Shown one piece after another: positions 1 to 13,905 of a stretch of DNA of 64,000 nt (position 1 is its first letter; every line of letters begins with the position of its first letter). Source of the DNA: Daphnia carinata (lineage: Eukaryota > Arthropoda > Branchiopoda > Diplostraca > Daphniidae); assembly GCF_022539665.2 (NCBI RefSeq), contig NC_081333.1:4586971-4650970 (forward strand). The letters are read 5' to 3'. Position numbers and translations under genes: made by a program. The notes below the pieces were generated by a model. It worked only from the letters and a program-made list of their open reading frames with translations. It did not search any database and was not told the origin of the DNA.

Positions 1-3000
1 ACAAAAGGAAAACATTCCAATAAAACCGAGCAAACGAACTGTGCTGCAGAGTAAAATAACATTCAAGAATTCGACCAGTAAGCCTATCAAGCATCACGCA
101 GTTCTATAAAACTTACCACTCTTGTGGATAGAAGATTTCGACCTAATTTTTTCTTTTTTTTTGTTCAGGATAAAGGACCATGAAGCAAGTATCGCCACAT
201 GTCATGCTACATTCTTCTAAACGTCCAGGGCAGTTTAAGAAAAAAAAAAAAAAAATGAAACGATAAAGCTGTAACTGAAACCGAAGGGGAAAATGTTAGT
301 AGAGTGATCTCGAATATTTCCTTAAAGTTTTCGTCACTTTGATTTGTATAAAATGAGTAACCTAAAATGCCTAGCAAACCAAGGACAGAAATCGGGTGGA
401 CTTGCGTTCAAAATTCAATTGCTGAAATATAAGGAAAATTGTTGTCAAGCCTAAACTCGTCCAAGATTTTATTAAGTACATTAAAGGACATTGAATAAGG
501 ATTGCGAGTTAATAATTTTTTTGAAAACTGTACTACATCTTGGTATTCCTTTACGTTAAACATAATTTGCAATATAAATTAAATGCGAACGGTACGGTAC
601 ATTTTATTGTAAAGACCCATGTTGGAAATGAAAAGTTCAAAACAAACGGTTGATACACAGGCAGACATATAGATTGAAATAAAGGCCTAATCTCTGGCAA
701 CGACAATTCAAAGTGAGAATGATTGGGCCAATAAGAGAGACCACGAAATCCAGGAACCCCCTCCGTACGAGGGGTTTAATAGGACAGGCTGTGGATCTGG
801 TTAGACATAAGGCGGGCTTTACTGTTGAATACTCGGTGCAAATGTCAGCCAAAACAGCGGGCGGCCGCGTGATTGCGATGGCATAACAGAAGCGTTTGTG
901 TGAGGGCAGAATACGGCGCCGTCGCTTCAGCGCGTAGTAGTAAGCTATTTCAGCGTCTATAGTAGTTGGGGGTCCGAGTCATCAATCCTGCTTAGGTGAA
1001 GACAACGAGTCATCTAAAATGCACCAAGCCTCCTGCTGTTCCGGCTGCCAACGCCTATATACCATCAACTCCTACCGCTTGTATAATACTCGCCTGTAGC
1101 TTATAAACGAACTGTGCAACTCTCGTTCTCTCTCTCACACACACACACACAGATCCGTAAGGCTTTTTATTTTTTTTTATTCTCTGTGGTACTTCCAGAG
1201 TACCATGGGCGTTGCTTGTTATTAATGGACACTTGCCCCGTCGGGCATCCATACACGCAAAGCTGTATCCGGTGAAGGGTAAACGATTTAATGGTAACAG
1301 AGTTGTCTCACTTTTCTTCACCAGTTTGTCCTATATTAAAAGCCAAAAATTTCCGAAAACAAACAACTAAATTTTTTTTTTTTTTTTAGACATCACCGCT
1401 ATTTGTAATAATGAACTCGCCCGGCACTTTTATAGTACCCCTCACAAATGCTTCGTAACGATTTTAGGGTCTTTGTGCAACACCGTTTACACACTTGTGA
1501 TTAGGGTAGCATTATAGTATTTCGTCTATACGTGGCAAAAGCAAAATGTCAACTGAATGACTGCAAAGCTGTACAAATGCATAAATACGCAAATAGTAGA
1601 CTATGCAATGATCCCTTAAGGAAAATAGGAAAAGTGTACCGAAAAATGGAATTCTTTCTTTTTCATTTCAGGATGTTAACCTTGCAATAGTGGCATTATG
1701 TAGCCAGTTTCCGTTAAAAACGTTTGTAGGTTCGAAATCAGTCGTCAATGGGGCGGCCTTCGACAGAGGTGGGGATTCCAGTAAAATAGCATGTGCCGTA
1801 ATAAAAGGAAAAGTAAAATGGCAATTGTTAAGAGCCACGAACGAAAGTCTGCTGTAACACACAAAAAAAAGAAGAGGAGGAGGAAAATAGCGAACAAATA
1901 GGAAGGGAACCTTAAACATCTATGACCTACAAGCTGTATTTGCCCAACCCCTCCCTGATTTGGCTGAACCTAAGTTTTCTCTCCTCTCTTTTTTTCAATT
2001 TTGCTAATAATGCCAATGTGTCAAAATGAATTTTCAAAAGTAACTAATAATATAGTTACAGATTACAAAAATTTGGGGAGAGCAAAAAAAAAAAAAATCT
2101 ATCTTGACATCTTTATTCTAAAAAAAAAAAAATCAATCGCTGCGGTTTTTATCTATTTTCTTGCGGTGCAGTGGGCAGGAAGTCGGGGAGTTGAAAGTGC
2201 ATTTTTGGCTGAGGTCCCGCCGATCGGGAATGGGAGGACTATGGCTATCAGCGGTCACCGCTTGACTGAGCCCGTTACGGATGAATATACACACAGCGGT
2301 CATCAGCCTCTTCTTGTATGGCTCCTCCCCAAAAACATATTCTCGATTACGGTTTTTTTTTTTCCCTTTCACACACACACACACACACATACAGAGATAA
2401 GAACACAGATTCAGTTATACCCCTTGTATATATGTACACACATTTCCGGATTTAGGCGTCTCCCCTCTTCCCCGACGTAGTGGAGAATAGCTTCTGATTC
2501 TTATATCTTGTTCCAATCTCGTCCTGTCCACGAAGCTCGCGTTATCCAGCCTTCGATAAAAATATGTTAGATGAAGCAAATCGCAGATATTGGCTATATA
2601 AACAGGACCATCATCTCACCCTGTCACCCCCTGCTCCCCGTATAGAGAAAAAAAAAATAATGATAATGATATACATTGCTTGTTTTCTTTTTACATTTTC
2701 ACATTGTATTGTATAATTCGGCCAACCATTCATACTCTGAGAAAGCCAGTGGTTCACTTATGTTTTAGCTTATTTATGGCACACAAAACAGGGTAGGGGA
2801 TGTACAAATGACTTTAACGTAATTGATTCTTCACCGTTGTACTATTGTAACATATTATAAATTAAAGCGGACCGAAAAATTGTTCATGCCACATTACACA
2901 TTTTTTTTATCTTGCAATTTCCGTAACATGAACCCATACCGTAACGCTATATTAGAACAATTTCCGACTTGTTTTTGCCACAGTACGAAGGGGTTACACA

Positions 3001-3148
3001 CATAAAAGGTTGAAAATAATATTTTATACTTTACATTTCAGTGTGGTTTCAAGATGGATAGGGGAAAAAAGTTGTTTTTAAAGAAGCTGGAATGTGAAGA
3101 AGAAAGTGTTGTTTAAAAGGCGGCGACCAGATGTTTAATTAAGTCTTA
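1..3148. other. Intergenic, no gene recognised
   Basis: No reading frame here shows codon-like composition, a recognisable domain or a paired splice structure. The short frames are interrupted and are partly made of simple sequence. It contains dinucleotide CA/TC tracts near 1128-1152 and 2370-2389 and several A or T runs. This is the 3' flank of the minus-strand vnd gene, so far-downstream regulatory DNA is possible, but nothing specific can be pointed to. Confidence 0.6.
2370..2389. repeat. (CA)n microsatellite
   Basis: A run of about ten CA dinucleotides. A similar shorter TC/CA compound tract lies at about 1128-1152. Simple sequence only. The 159-codon frame that crosses it is produced by the repeat and is not a gene. 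Confidence 0.9.
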
Positions 3149-3154
3149 TTTATT
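3149..3154 (-). terminator. Candidate polyadenylation signal of vnd
   Basis: TTTATT on the plus strand is AATAAA on the minus strand. It lies about 565 bases past the vnd stop codon. A second TTTATT lies about 55 bases upstream on the same transcript, near 3210. The choice between them is unresolved. Confidence 0.35.
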
Positions 3155-3717
3155 CTGAATTTTGTGACGCAAAAAATCAGATATTTCAAGCGTATTTTTT
3201 TTTTCATGATCTATTTATTTTAAAAAGTCGTGGAAAATTATTCTAATTTCCTACCTACATTAAATTTGTAAACAATTTACTTTAGGATAAGTAGCATGCC
3301 TAAAACATTAAGGTTAAAGCATTACAAACGTTAGAACTTGCGAAACTTAAGTATCAAAAGCTGAGCTCAGTGGCCTGGTTACTGAAAATTCAAGTATCGG
3401 GTCGCCGCCATTGATATTTAATTGAGTAAAGTGCTCAAGGTAACACATCGGTCTATGAATAATAGACGAGTTCAATTTGTGTTCGATAAGGGCGACGGGA
3501 TTCGTGATAAATAGATGGGATACAAGCTCAAAAATGATACATGAGATCATATACAAAGTCGTAAGCAACTGCGCTTCTACATGTGGTTTGGGCTGGGAAT
3601 ATTGAGTGCGCACCCAATTAACAAGAAATTTAAAATATTCGCCTTTAAAGCTAGCAAAACGCAGGTTCAAATTAGCACATGATAAAATGCTTATGAATGA
3701 ACATCCTGGAGTGTTCG

Positions 3718-5708
3718 TTACCACCACCGAGACTGTGGTCCAAAACTAAAAGAATGGCTTTGCGTTAGAGGAATAGACCCGGGAATGGTGGAGGGCAAAG
3801 AGCCTATAGGCTGCGCCATCGGTGCTGGGCGTAGGCTTTGGTTCATGGTGGCTAAAGATGGTAGTTGCATGGAAGACGGATCAACGCTGTTGGCTCCTAT
3901 CCCATTCATGCTGAATGCGTTGACCATGTTTGGTGCATTCCTATTAAAAGACATGGCGTTCATGCAAGCAGCCGCTGCTGCTGCCGAATTAGTCAGTGAA
4001 AATTCGTGAGCTTGGACGTTGTTGAGGGATTTGTCAGGCCCCGGGATGTTACTGGCACTGGATGCGCCATTAGTCAAACCTCCAATCATACAAGTTCTCC
4101 CATCTCTCACAAGGACCGGGACGGCCACTCTCCGGGCAGAAGGTAACGGCTGTTGAAGATCTTGAACGTTTTTCTCGTGTCGGGCTCGTTTCGTCTTGTA
4201 TCGGTGATTTTGGAACCAGATCTTGACTTGAGTCGGCGTTAAGCGGATGATGCTGGCTAAATGCTCTCGTTCGGGTGCGGACAAGTAGCGTTGCTGGCGG
4301 AAACGACGCTCTAGTTCGTAGGTTTGAGCTTTGGAGAATAATACACGTCTTTTGCGTTTTTTGCTCATACCTTGTCCGTCTTCAGCATTCGTTCTCTCCA
4401 GACGGGAATGGGACGGCTCTTTCCGTTTCGCCCCGTGAGCGAGCTCGTCATCTTCGTCGTCATCGCTGTCGCTTAGTCCTTCATCCTGCATCCTGGAATC
4501 ATCGCGCATATCACCGCTGCTTCCACTAGCATTGAAAACGTCCAGGTCACTACTGTCGTCCAGGATGCCGTTGTTACAGTCAGTGCTATCGGGACAAGCG
4601 TCATCCTGACGCGAACGGGACTGTTGGCTATCGGCTTTGAAGTTGGCATTAGCTTCTTGAATGGGCGTAGAACAAGTTGTGTCGGGACTGAGAGGCGTCA
4701 CGTTGATGGTAGCCCTCGCTTTGGCCGTTCGCGCTTCCCACCGAGAACTGGCCTCCAACGAAGACATAGCAAAGTTTTCGGCCGCCTGTTGACGCTGGGA
4801 ATGGGCGAACAACCCGAGTTGTCCCAAGCCTTTAGTTTGAAATAAAATCGAAACCTTATTAATTTCTTTGCTTCGTATAGCCTGTTATATTCTCTCATTT
4901 TCGCGAAATATCTCGAGCGTTTTGATTGAATCAACGTTAAACGAAAAGTGAAACTACGGGAAGTTTACTCGTAAAACTGCTGGACATTTCGACAGTTCAA
5001 CTGCAATTAAGAAGCTCGCTATTTAAGAAACGTTAAGATAAACCTACGAATGAATGAATGATAGATCCCTCCTAAAGAAAAAATAAATTACAAATAAAAG
5101 TTGCAAAAAAATGTTAACTTACTTAAGTGCCGATTCGGCGTGGTTATCGCTGACGTAGGCCATCGGGCTAAACTATAGAGTAGATCCGACGGATAACCAA
5201 CTGGGTATTCGATAGTCGGATGCCGTGGGAATGAGCCGTTATAAGGTCCGTGAAGGCTCTCTCCGAGCATTTGGAAAGTAGGTGAGAACAAACTGCTCGT
5301 CAAAAGCCCTTCTGCCAAAAAAAAAGAAGGAATAGGTTTATAGATTTATGACTTAAGCAACGTCATGATTGCTGCATTCTGAAGGTGGGCTTGCAACCAT
5401 CGTTGGAAACTTGAACGGAAGCTACGACTGCTAACCCTCTGCGCGTAAACAACTTGAACTGATGTCTTACTTTGCTCCCCCGCTATATGAGATCGGGCAT
5501 TGAAATGCTTTTCTAGTTGTGTGTGTATAGCTATACAGAAATTTTAAAACCATTCGGAAACAAGGTGTGACTTACCAGTTCCAGTAGAAGGTGAAATCTT
5601 GTCTTTTGAGCAGCTGGTCGTTTTGACGTTTGGTAGATCTAAGATGTCTTTTACTGTGAAACCCGATGGCTTTGTTCCTCCACCGACGCTCGTTTTCACG
5701 TCCGTCAT
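3718..5708 (-). CDS. vnd: NK-2 class homeodomain transcription factor, vnd/Nkx2.2 ortholog
   Basis: Three coding exons, complement(3718..4829, 5123..5311, 5576..5708), join in phase (1 and 1) to 477 codons, each with GT-AG borders. Exon 1 starts at the ATG at 5706-5708 and contains the TN/eh1-type repression motif [12 protein letters not shown] (residues 16-27), the Groucho-binding element of NK-2 proteins. The homeodomain is residues about 265-324, with WFQNHRYK in helix 3 and the diagnostic Tyr54. It is followed by the NK2-specific motif [12 protein letters not shown] (about 340-351). An acidic stretch precedes the homeodomain and a short polyalanine tract follows it. The homeodomain and flanking residues fit Nkx2.2/vnd better than Nkx2.1/scarecrow: [19 protein letters not shown], where Nkx2.1 has SQAQVYELERRFKQQKYLS. 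In flies vnd specifies ventral neuroblasts in the nerve cord, and this role is inferred here. Further 5' noncoding exons cannot be excluded. Confidence 0.95.
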
Positions 5709-8700
5709 TCTACACAGAATTTTTTATTATTACATCGCATTAAATTTCCATCTCCATACAGGCAGAGTTGATATGAACTCACTATCACTCGATCAAAGTA
5801 TGACAAATTTGTAACCTCTGAATACAAGATTTGATTTTAACTAATCTACTTTTATGGAAGAGTTGCGACTCTGTTTAAAGAAAAGATGATCGTCCGTGTA
5901 AAATGCTTACTTTTGATTTTCCTCACTCTTTGACAGTGAGATCGAATCGGCTAGGGAGGTTATCATGATTTGAACGAGCACATTTAAGTCACTGTAACAC
6001 ACTGATCACAATCACTTTGTTCTTTATTTGAAATCACTGCGAAAGATTATAGTTTCAGTAGAGTAATGTCGATCACTGTTTCACAATTCGACTCCACTGT
6101 TCCAACAAAGTGCAAGATGGGGCAACTTCCTTTCACTTGTGGTGAGTGTGCCAACAAAAAAAAAATGTTCTCAAGAAGCAAGATTGAAGAGGAAGCTTGT
6201 CCTTCTGTTGTGTTGAAATGAGAGGAATTTCACTCAGGGTAAGTGTCGAGGACTGGCGCGTGCGTCTCGTTTCCACCGGCATCGGATACCAAAAGAGAAT
6301 CACGTAGTGTTTGGCACTCGTGTGAAGTGGAAACTCAAGGGACTCGACGCGCTCGAGAAAGGGCGGGGTCATCCCAAAAAAAGGGGCTGGACTCTACATT
6401 GAAGGCCTACAGCGATTGCTTGCCTCTTTCTTAATAGAAAGAAACATTGAATAGCTTAAGATATTTATAACGCTTATCCTTGTAATAGCATCTAATTGTA
6501 AATCATTTTAACTCTAAACGTAAATTTCAACTCGAGTCTTTTAATGCCAACTTTTTGCGATAAAACATTTTGTATTGCTGCGAAAACACAATGTGGACGT
6601 GCTTTTCTAGCTCTTATAATTTTGTCTTTTGTCTTCTGTTATCTTATAAAGCGGTTCGAACAAAGTGATGCCTCTAACTTGTTCGAAGTCTTCGTGAATA
6701 AATTGCGCAAGGGTTTCAAGTGATCACGCGCCACATTGGTCGGTACTCCTCAGCCGGGGAGGGCATAAACCGCTGAATACCCGCAACAAAGGAGGAGCTT
6801 GTTTCGAGCGAAAGCCACTGGAAACGACAAACCTCCACGATACTCTATCGATTAAACGAGGCCTCTTTTTAAAGTTTCAAATGCGGCCGTACAGCAGATA
6901 GCTTTCAGCCTGATGCTATACTAGAGAAGGTACCATCTATACTCGTGGTCCGTATAGCTTTATCAAGTGAGTTACTGTGCTTAGGTCATTCCTATGTTTA
7001 AATAATCAGAAACCGTCTACTGTAGGTCAACATGCGAACTAAAAATAAACGTTTCAGATGGAAACGTGTAAGCATGTACACTATAACTGTTTATCAGCTA
7101 GGACAATAGCTTGGACGCAGAAAAAATTATGTAAAAACAAACAGCTAACTCTAAATAACAAAGTAGTTTCAGTTGGTTAAAATGATTGCCTTTTTTCTAT
7201 TTATACGCAATATACGAGTATACTTTTAGTGTACAAGCATTTAGTTTTTAGGGGCATTTCGTTGTCTAAGCTGGATTATATTGCACAAGACAGAGCAAAC
7301 CGACTCAGGGAATGATCTCTGGAGATCCTCTAGTCGTCAACTTATTTCCGTTCTCGCATGAAGATTCCCTTTCTTTTAGATATTTACCTAGCCTATGTAG
7401 GCTACTTTTCTCTCTGGTAAGGTGTTTATCAAAGTAGCCGTTTTGGCTTGTCTAACAGCACTGAAGAGCCAAAAAGCCTTTAAAAATATTTGGAGGCACG
7501 TTTTCCATATTATCGTTTTTTTGACAACGAAGGGGATAACCTTAATAAATGTTTTTAGCTTTTCAACGTCTTTCACTGACGGTGAGAGTTCGGAAAGATG
7601 GCTATCCGCAGCCCTTGGTGTCACCTATTAGCTATCAACTCGTACCGGCTGCACGCTTATAAGCAATAATTTATTTAAATCACTTGCTGCTTGGCAAACT
7701 ATTAAGTAAATTATAAAAGAAAACTTAAGTTTGTACAGGAGAGCTATTTTTGGAAAATAGACTTAAAGCTGCAAGATCAAATTCTTAAGCAAAGTGAACC
7801 GTATAAGATGATGGACAAACATGACTGACCCTGGACATAAATGGCCTCTTTCTATTATTACGTGAATCAATAAAACTGAAAATCTTAAAACTATCTTGAT
7901 TGGTGAAGCTGTGTAACCAAGTCTATGTGTAAAAACACACGCACATTCGCACCTAAAAAAAATGTACATTAAGCTTTTGTACTCCATTTTCAGATTTTTG
8001 AAAATTGGTCAGCAAAATAAATTTTGGCTGATATGGACACTTTTAATGCTAATAATTATGAACGAGACTAATGCGTTAGATTAATATGCATGGTATGGAT
8101 AGCTTTTGTTGTTCTGGAACAGACAGTCAACTAGTAGCCATATGAAGGTGGGAGCTATGGTGTGGTGATCGTAAAATAATACAAGAACTAGACCCACTGG
8201 GTGTGGAAAATTAGGAAGCAGGCATTACAGGTTATGATGAATAATATCAATTCCAATAAATTTGACCAAAAGAAAGAAAGGTTGATTTGATATCAATGCA
8301 GACGTCGAAGTTTTACCGGAAGTCGGTTTCCCCCCTTTTATTGTGTTTTCCCTCCATTTCATTTGAGCCTATTTACATCGTTTACTGAATATTGACCCTC
8401 ATGTATCGTAGCAACGATTTTTAAAGGTGACAAGGCTGTCAAACCAGACCCCCGCTGTTGTGTGTACGAGACCAACTGTGTTCGGTCGGTGAGCTTTTAT
8501 ACGAGTTCAAGCGAGTAGAAAATGGATTTAGCACTTGGGCGCTATTTGGGCTATAAGAGAGAAGAGAGGTTTATTCGACGACTGAACCTCTTAACTATAA
8601 GCGTATACGCTTTCAGGTTTGAAGCCTCTTCCTCACCTTCCACACTGAAAAAAAAAATCTCTCGTCCTCAAGCTAGTCGATACATAGGGGTGATATGGCT

Positions 8701-11078
8701 CATGTACAGGCCGCCTATGCATTATCCGGTTTCTGCCTCCTCGGGTCACCCTCTTTTTTTTTCGGCATTGTACTTTCAATAGCAATGCGACAAGGGCGTG
8801 TTGAATGGTTTATATTAGTCTATTTAGATTTCCTTATGCGTGGCGTAGCGTATGTATTTCATGTATCTATGTGTATACAAGCAATGCACGCTTACCCTTT
8901 TTTTGTTTTGGCACTAATATTTCAACAATTAAATGCAAAAAATTTCAAGACATCCACTTAATACTTTCTTTAAACATTTTGCCATTATCATTATCTTTGC
9001 GGTGTTCTCAGAATTTACATCAAAATTTTAGGTTAGGCTATATTCGTTTACTTATATGATGTGGTATATAAGGCGTATAAAATGTACCATTTCAAAGCAA
9101 AACACGAAAGATAACTTTTGGGCAGCCGAGGGGGGAAGCCAATAGAAAATGACTGAAAAGCCTTCATCCGTAGATATATTTGGAATCGAATGGATCAAAA
9201 AGATTTATGGAAACGGCAAACGAATATTGTTTTCAGGCGTTAAAATGTCAAGAAGAATTCTCCATCGACGGCGCACCCCACATTGTCATCTTTGTTGATC
9301 GAACAATATGCCGGAAGTTCCCACTTTAACAATTCCGAGTCAATTCGCACCCTAGGTGGTCCCCCACCTTAGCCTATCCATTTTTAGTGCAAGGGATACA
9401 AGGAAACCATCGGATTTGAACGGAACGCCTAGAAAACCCACACATTCTACTTAAACATTTTTGCAACTGCTTTTCACATTTTGAGTACAGTGCAGTTTAC
9501 AATTTAAAATTTAAAAAATGAGTTACTGAGCTACGGTTTCCGAAATACCATGGTCTTCCTACACGTATATATAATATTGATTACAGATAAATAAATTTAT
9601 TTCGTAAAAATAAATGGCTGAGAATGGAATTATTTAAATGAAATCGAGGTATAACATATTAATAGCTATCGGTGTTATTGTAGCGGGATCTTATCACGAA
9701 TGGGCTATTCAGTAAACAGTCTGTTTGAAGGGTATATATGTACAATTTTACAGGGTATCTGCTATTAATAAAACAGCTTACGGATCAGTCAGTTTTGACG
9801 GCTCGAACCAACAAAAGCGGTTAAGTTGGAAAGTTCTACTGCGACCGAGGTGAAGCGATGCACTAGGGAGATAGTGTCTTCTGTGTTGGTTCTAATGCCT
9901 CGATGCAAAGTAGCTTGACGTGTCAAGGAAAACAATCTTGAAACGTCGTCTTCAGCCTAAAAGGTTCTTATATATCTGTTTTCTTAGATAACCATGTTTT
10001 TCCCCCTTCTTTGTTCGTTTGATATGTCTGACCAGCACGAGATGATAACATGGCATAATCATCCGTGTTCCTAGGACTTGTATACCAGTGTTATGTATGT
10101 TTAGCAACGGAAATGACTTTACAGAAGAGATTTCTGTTTTTACTTCACTTTCTCCTGGAAATATGTTTATTAATCTCCTGCTTCAGCTTTCCCTATTTCA
10201 GTTCTCAACAGGACTTGATCTAACATGTCTATTTTCCCGACATCTCTAGTTTCTCCGGGGCATAACTGACTAGTGCATGTAACCTAATGCCAACACTACA
10301 CAGGCAAAATAGGGTAAACCATGTTCTGTGTCGGTCATCTATCAACGATCGGCCGCAGTTGCCTCTAACTGAGGTCCCTTCCCTGCCCCGAAAAAAGCCA
10401 TTCGATTCAACCCGGATTGGATTCGGGGTGAAAAATTTTCCCCCCATTTTTTGGTATTGCGATAAGTAGTTGATGGTTGTGCGAGATATTTATGGCCGTA
10501 TTGCTGTATATAACCAGTATTCGAAAGGATTCGAATACAACAGGCACGAAGTGCGGTCACAGTGTTAGAGGCATGACCGTGTGCTTGGTTCGTGGTTTGG
10601 AGTTCAGAGTGATATGGTGCATGGTGCATGCTAACGTCTATCACTCGAACCACTGCACCAACCCGAGAAAAGGGTATACTTACCTCACCGTACTTACCCT
10701 TGCGTTTGTCCGGCTCTCCATCATCCTCGCGATGAACCATTTTTCATCAGGTGACCCCCGCGTTGCATCCCACGGCGGTAGAAAATAGATAAAGAAAACA
10801 TATTTTTACCGAGAGAATAGCGTACCTCAAATTGGAAAAAGGTAATATTTACCTTCAAGCTGTGTCCCCTTCACCTGTTTCCATATCTGCATCACAGCGG
10901 CTCTTCTGTAGTAGGAGTCACTCCTACATTAAAGGAAACTGCGTCTTGAAGTTATGTTTGGTTAGTTATGCTAGCCACCACTAGATTGCGTTGATAAGCT
11001 GAGCGTGAGCGCTGATGGTTAGCACATTTGGCGCAAGATTTTTTAAAATTTTCTTATTTCATTATTCTGCGAAAACAG
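5709..11078. other. Intergenic 5.4 kb between vnd and eEF1-gamma, no gene recognised
   Basis: This stretch is the 5' flank of vnd and the 3' flank of eEF1-gamma, both on the minus strand. Frames are short and cross homopolymers. None shows a domain or compatible exon partners. Given its position it probably contains vnd promoter and enhancer sequence, but I could not assign a TATA box or initiator with any certainty. A tandem pair of donor-like sites near 10662-10682 on the minus strand is discussed under findings. Confidence 0.5.
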
Positions 11079-11084
11079 TTTATT
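11079..11084 (-). terminator. Polyadenylation signal of eEF1-gamma
   Basis: TTTATT on the plus strand reads AATAAA on the minus strand, 250 bases downstream of the eEF1-gamma stop codon. This spacing is normal for a highly expressed housekeeping mRNA. Confidence 0.55.
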
Positions 11085-11333
11085 TAAGTACTTCTTCTAT
11101 TACCAACTACTATTACTAACTTGCGCAGTACTAGAGCATTCTGCCTCTGCTCTAGTGGCATCAAGCCAGCAATCGACACGCTTTCTACTAGTAAACATTT
11201 CGGGAAAAAAGATGGGTTAGCCCAGTTGCGTACAAAAGAATCGAGTTGGTAAATTCCCCATCGAGAAACACGATTAAACTGGTAGCTCAGTAGTTGTATT
11301 AATTGCAAATACAACATTTGATAATGAAACGCT

Positions 11334-13218
11334 TTACTTGAAAATTTTGCCTTGGTTAAAGGGACGGCCATTTTTATCGGTGCCCGTCCACGAGAAGTAT
11401 TGTGCCACCAACGCTTTAGTTTCCTCTGAATCAGGGTCCAGTTTCTTCCAGTCATAGGTTTCATAGTCAATTTGCCAATCCGGGCTCAACTGCATATGAT
11501 GAAAAGAAATAAAAATGTTAAAACACATCCAATCCTTAGCCAACAAAAAAGCCTTAGAATAGATAATTCTTTTACTTTCCCTCTATTTGTTACACGAAAT
11601 GTTTATAAAAAACATTCGTGTCTTTGAAAGAGGTTGACATACGTAATGAATTTTACCTGAAATGCTAAATCTTGTCCACGCCAGACCCAGACTCCCGAGA
11701 TAGTACTGTCGTTGTCGGCCCCGAACAGGCACATGGATGCAAAGCATTGCTTCCTCATTTTGTCCAACCTTTGATACATGCCTATTAAAGAAAAACTATT
11801 CATGTAAATTCTCAATCAGAGAAATTATCTTTGACTAACCGCCAATCAAATTTGAGGACATGAAGACTTTGGTAAGTTCTTCAGAGTATTTGTACTCCCC
11901 AAACCAAATAGAATAATTCTCTTTGTCAAACTTTTCCCAGAAGTAAGGGATTGATTTGGTTTCTTCATTGTTTGAATAAAAGCGCTTGAAATCATCCATA
12001 TTGAAAGTCCCTTTGGGCATTTCATCAAAAGGATCTTTGGATTTTGGTTCCTCAAGCAAAGCTGCTTCAGCAGCATCAAGTTCTTCTGGTTCCTCTTCCG
12101 CCTTCTTTGGCTTTGGTTTTTCCTCTTTCTTTTCTTTCTTCTTCTCTTCCTTTACAGCTTTCTTTTCTTCTTTCTTGGATGACCCACCCATTTTGCCTAT
12201 TACATTGAATTGGCATAACATCTCATATTTATGCATTTATGTACATTTCCTTACTTTGGAACTCAGCAAACTTCTTGGGATCCACCTGGCATTCTTTCTG
12301 GCACATCTTAAAGTCTCCAAGAACAGCCTTGAACTGGGGTTGGTTGACACAGGTAACAAACCATCTGTTTAAATTTTGGTATGGTTTCCTGTTGGTTTCA
12401 TCACAAATGTTCTCATAAAGGTGAAGAAGATTGCAGGCAACAACAATGTCTGCAAGGGTTATTTTCTCTCCAACCAAAAACGTGCGGGTTAGAAGATGAT
12501 TGTTAACAACAGAAAGGATGGTGTTCAACTCCTGCTTGGCATGATCAACAGCCTAGGAAAAAAGTTTAAAAAGTTTAAAATGTTAAAACTATGAAAAATA
12601 TGTTTAAAATTTTCAAAACCTACCTGTTTGTTATATTGAATTATTCCAAGTACTGGAAAAACAATTGTACAGGACAATGGAAGAATTTCACCATCAGCAA
12701 ATGACATCCACTGAAGGATATGGGCCTTCTCTACATCACTGTTTCCACGAAGTTGCTGGTTGGCAACTAAATTACAAGACAGAAAAATACTGACATTGCC
12801 AGAAAACTAACGGCAACTCGAATTACCGAAATAAGCGATTGCGTTGCTTTCAGCAATGCATTGCCCATCTTGGGATTCAAACGCTGGCACCTAGGACAAA
12901 TACATTACAGAAACATTAACAAAAGTAATTAAATTTAAAGAACTTACTTTCCCCAATGGAAATTTCTTGAGAAAGGATTCGCTCTTGTTGGTCTCTCCAA
13001 AAACAAAATTGGAAGCGACGTTGATTTTAAAACCGGAGTACTGAGCCGCAATAAGAGCCTTGCTGGCCCTAAAATTGCTTGGATAGGTGTACAAAGTCTA
13101 ATAATTAACAAAGTAACAATGAAGTTTTGCAAAAAATAGCCAATCATTGAAAAATATACTCGGATGTTTAAGAATTTTTTAGATTAAATCAGAGAGTTAT
13201 GCTCACCCCAGAAGCCAT
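11334..13218 (-). CDS. eEF1gamma: Translation elongation factor 1 gamma subunit
   Basis: Eight coding exons, complement(11334..11489, 11657..11781, 11840..12196, 12255..12552, 12624..12766, 12827..12890, 12948..13097, 13207..13218), have GT-AG borders and matching phases and give 434 aa, close to the 431 aa I recall for the fly protein. The first coding exon holds only MASG. Residues about 3-80 are a thioredoxin-fold GST-N domain (TLYTYP... SNAIAYF) and about 85-205 a GST-C domain. Then comes a Lys/Glu-rich linker (about 225-260), and the conserved EF1G C-terminal domain runs from [14 protein letters not shown] (274) to the final [11 protein letters not shown]. The protein anchors the eEF1B guanine-exchange complex (with the beta and delta subunits) that recharges eEF1A with GTP. 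Introns are 55-170 bp except for the first, which is about 110 bp. No defects are seen. Confidence 0.98.
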
Positions 13219-13249
13219 GACGTTGAAGTGCACTATTGCGAGCTTGACG

Positions 13250-13262
13250 TGGAAAGAAGAAG
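13250..13262 (-). promoter_or_regulatory. Possible 5' TOP-like pyrimidine tract of eEF1-gamma
   Basis: On the minus strand, about 32-44 bases before the eEF1-gamma ATG, there is a pyrimidine run CTTCTTCTTTCC. Translation-factor mRNAs commonly start with a C followed by pyrimidines (5' TOP motif), which couples their translation to TOR signalling. The exact start site is not known from sequence, so this is an inference. Confidence 0.35.
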
Positions 13263-13357
13263 ACGAGGTAAGGCTGGTGTTCAAACCTGTAAGGCTTCTT
13301 TTGTTCGTTGGAAGTAATACGGGCAAGAAAATAAACCTGAACTTCTGGTTGATGACT

Positions 13358-13905
13358 ATTAAGGATCGGCCCCGATTTGCTATAATCGGGTAATCCAATT
13401 TGGCCAACAATGCCCGATCTGTTAAGATTTGTTTCGACTACTTGTTCAACTGTTTTGTTTTGACCATCTGTCCGATTATCGCGCATACCTATGGGAAAAA
13501 TCATTGAAGAATATAACATTTTCGCTTTTAATTATTTTAATTTTACAGAAGTATGATAGTGTCGAATGCATATTTATATGGAGTTAACTTTAGTAGCAGG
13601 TTTCAAGCCGTTCTTACCAGTTTACACTGGCAGAATCAACTGAATCGATAGGCGTTAAAAGCAGGGCATTGGATTTGATATTCTTGGTTGAATTTGACAA
13701 ACCAAAATCGTTTCAGCAATTTTGAAATTCAAATCAAATAGTTTCGTTAAAAAACCCAAAATTTCAATCCTCCAACCAAACAAATTTCAAATTCATATCA
13801 AATGTTGTTCAAAATAATTTTTTTAAATGTCCCGCCTGCACCGAAAGGCTTTTATTGGGGCGCAGCAAGAACCCCGATTACAGCTAATCGGGGCCGCTCG
13901 CTAGT
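13358..13905. repeat. Possible decayed hAT-type MITE, related to the element at 37068
   Basis: Both edges carry a related hairpin end. Near 13365 is CGGCCCCGATTTGCTATAATC and at about 13871-13897 is a CCCCGAT...ATCGGGGCC hairpin, ending CCGCTCGCTA at 13905. These match the ends of the 518 bp element at 37068-37585 (TAGCGCTCGGCCCCGATTG). The span (about 548 bp) is similar, but no target duplication is recognisable and the interior is not obviously alike. Two independent fragments are also possible. It lies just upstream of the eEF1-gamma start. Confidence 0.3.
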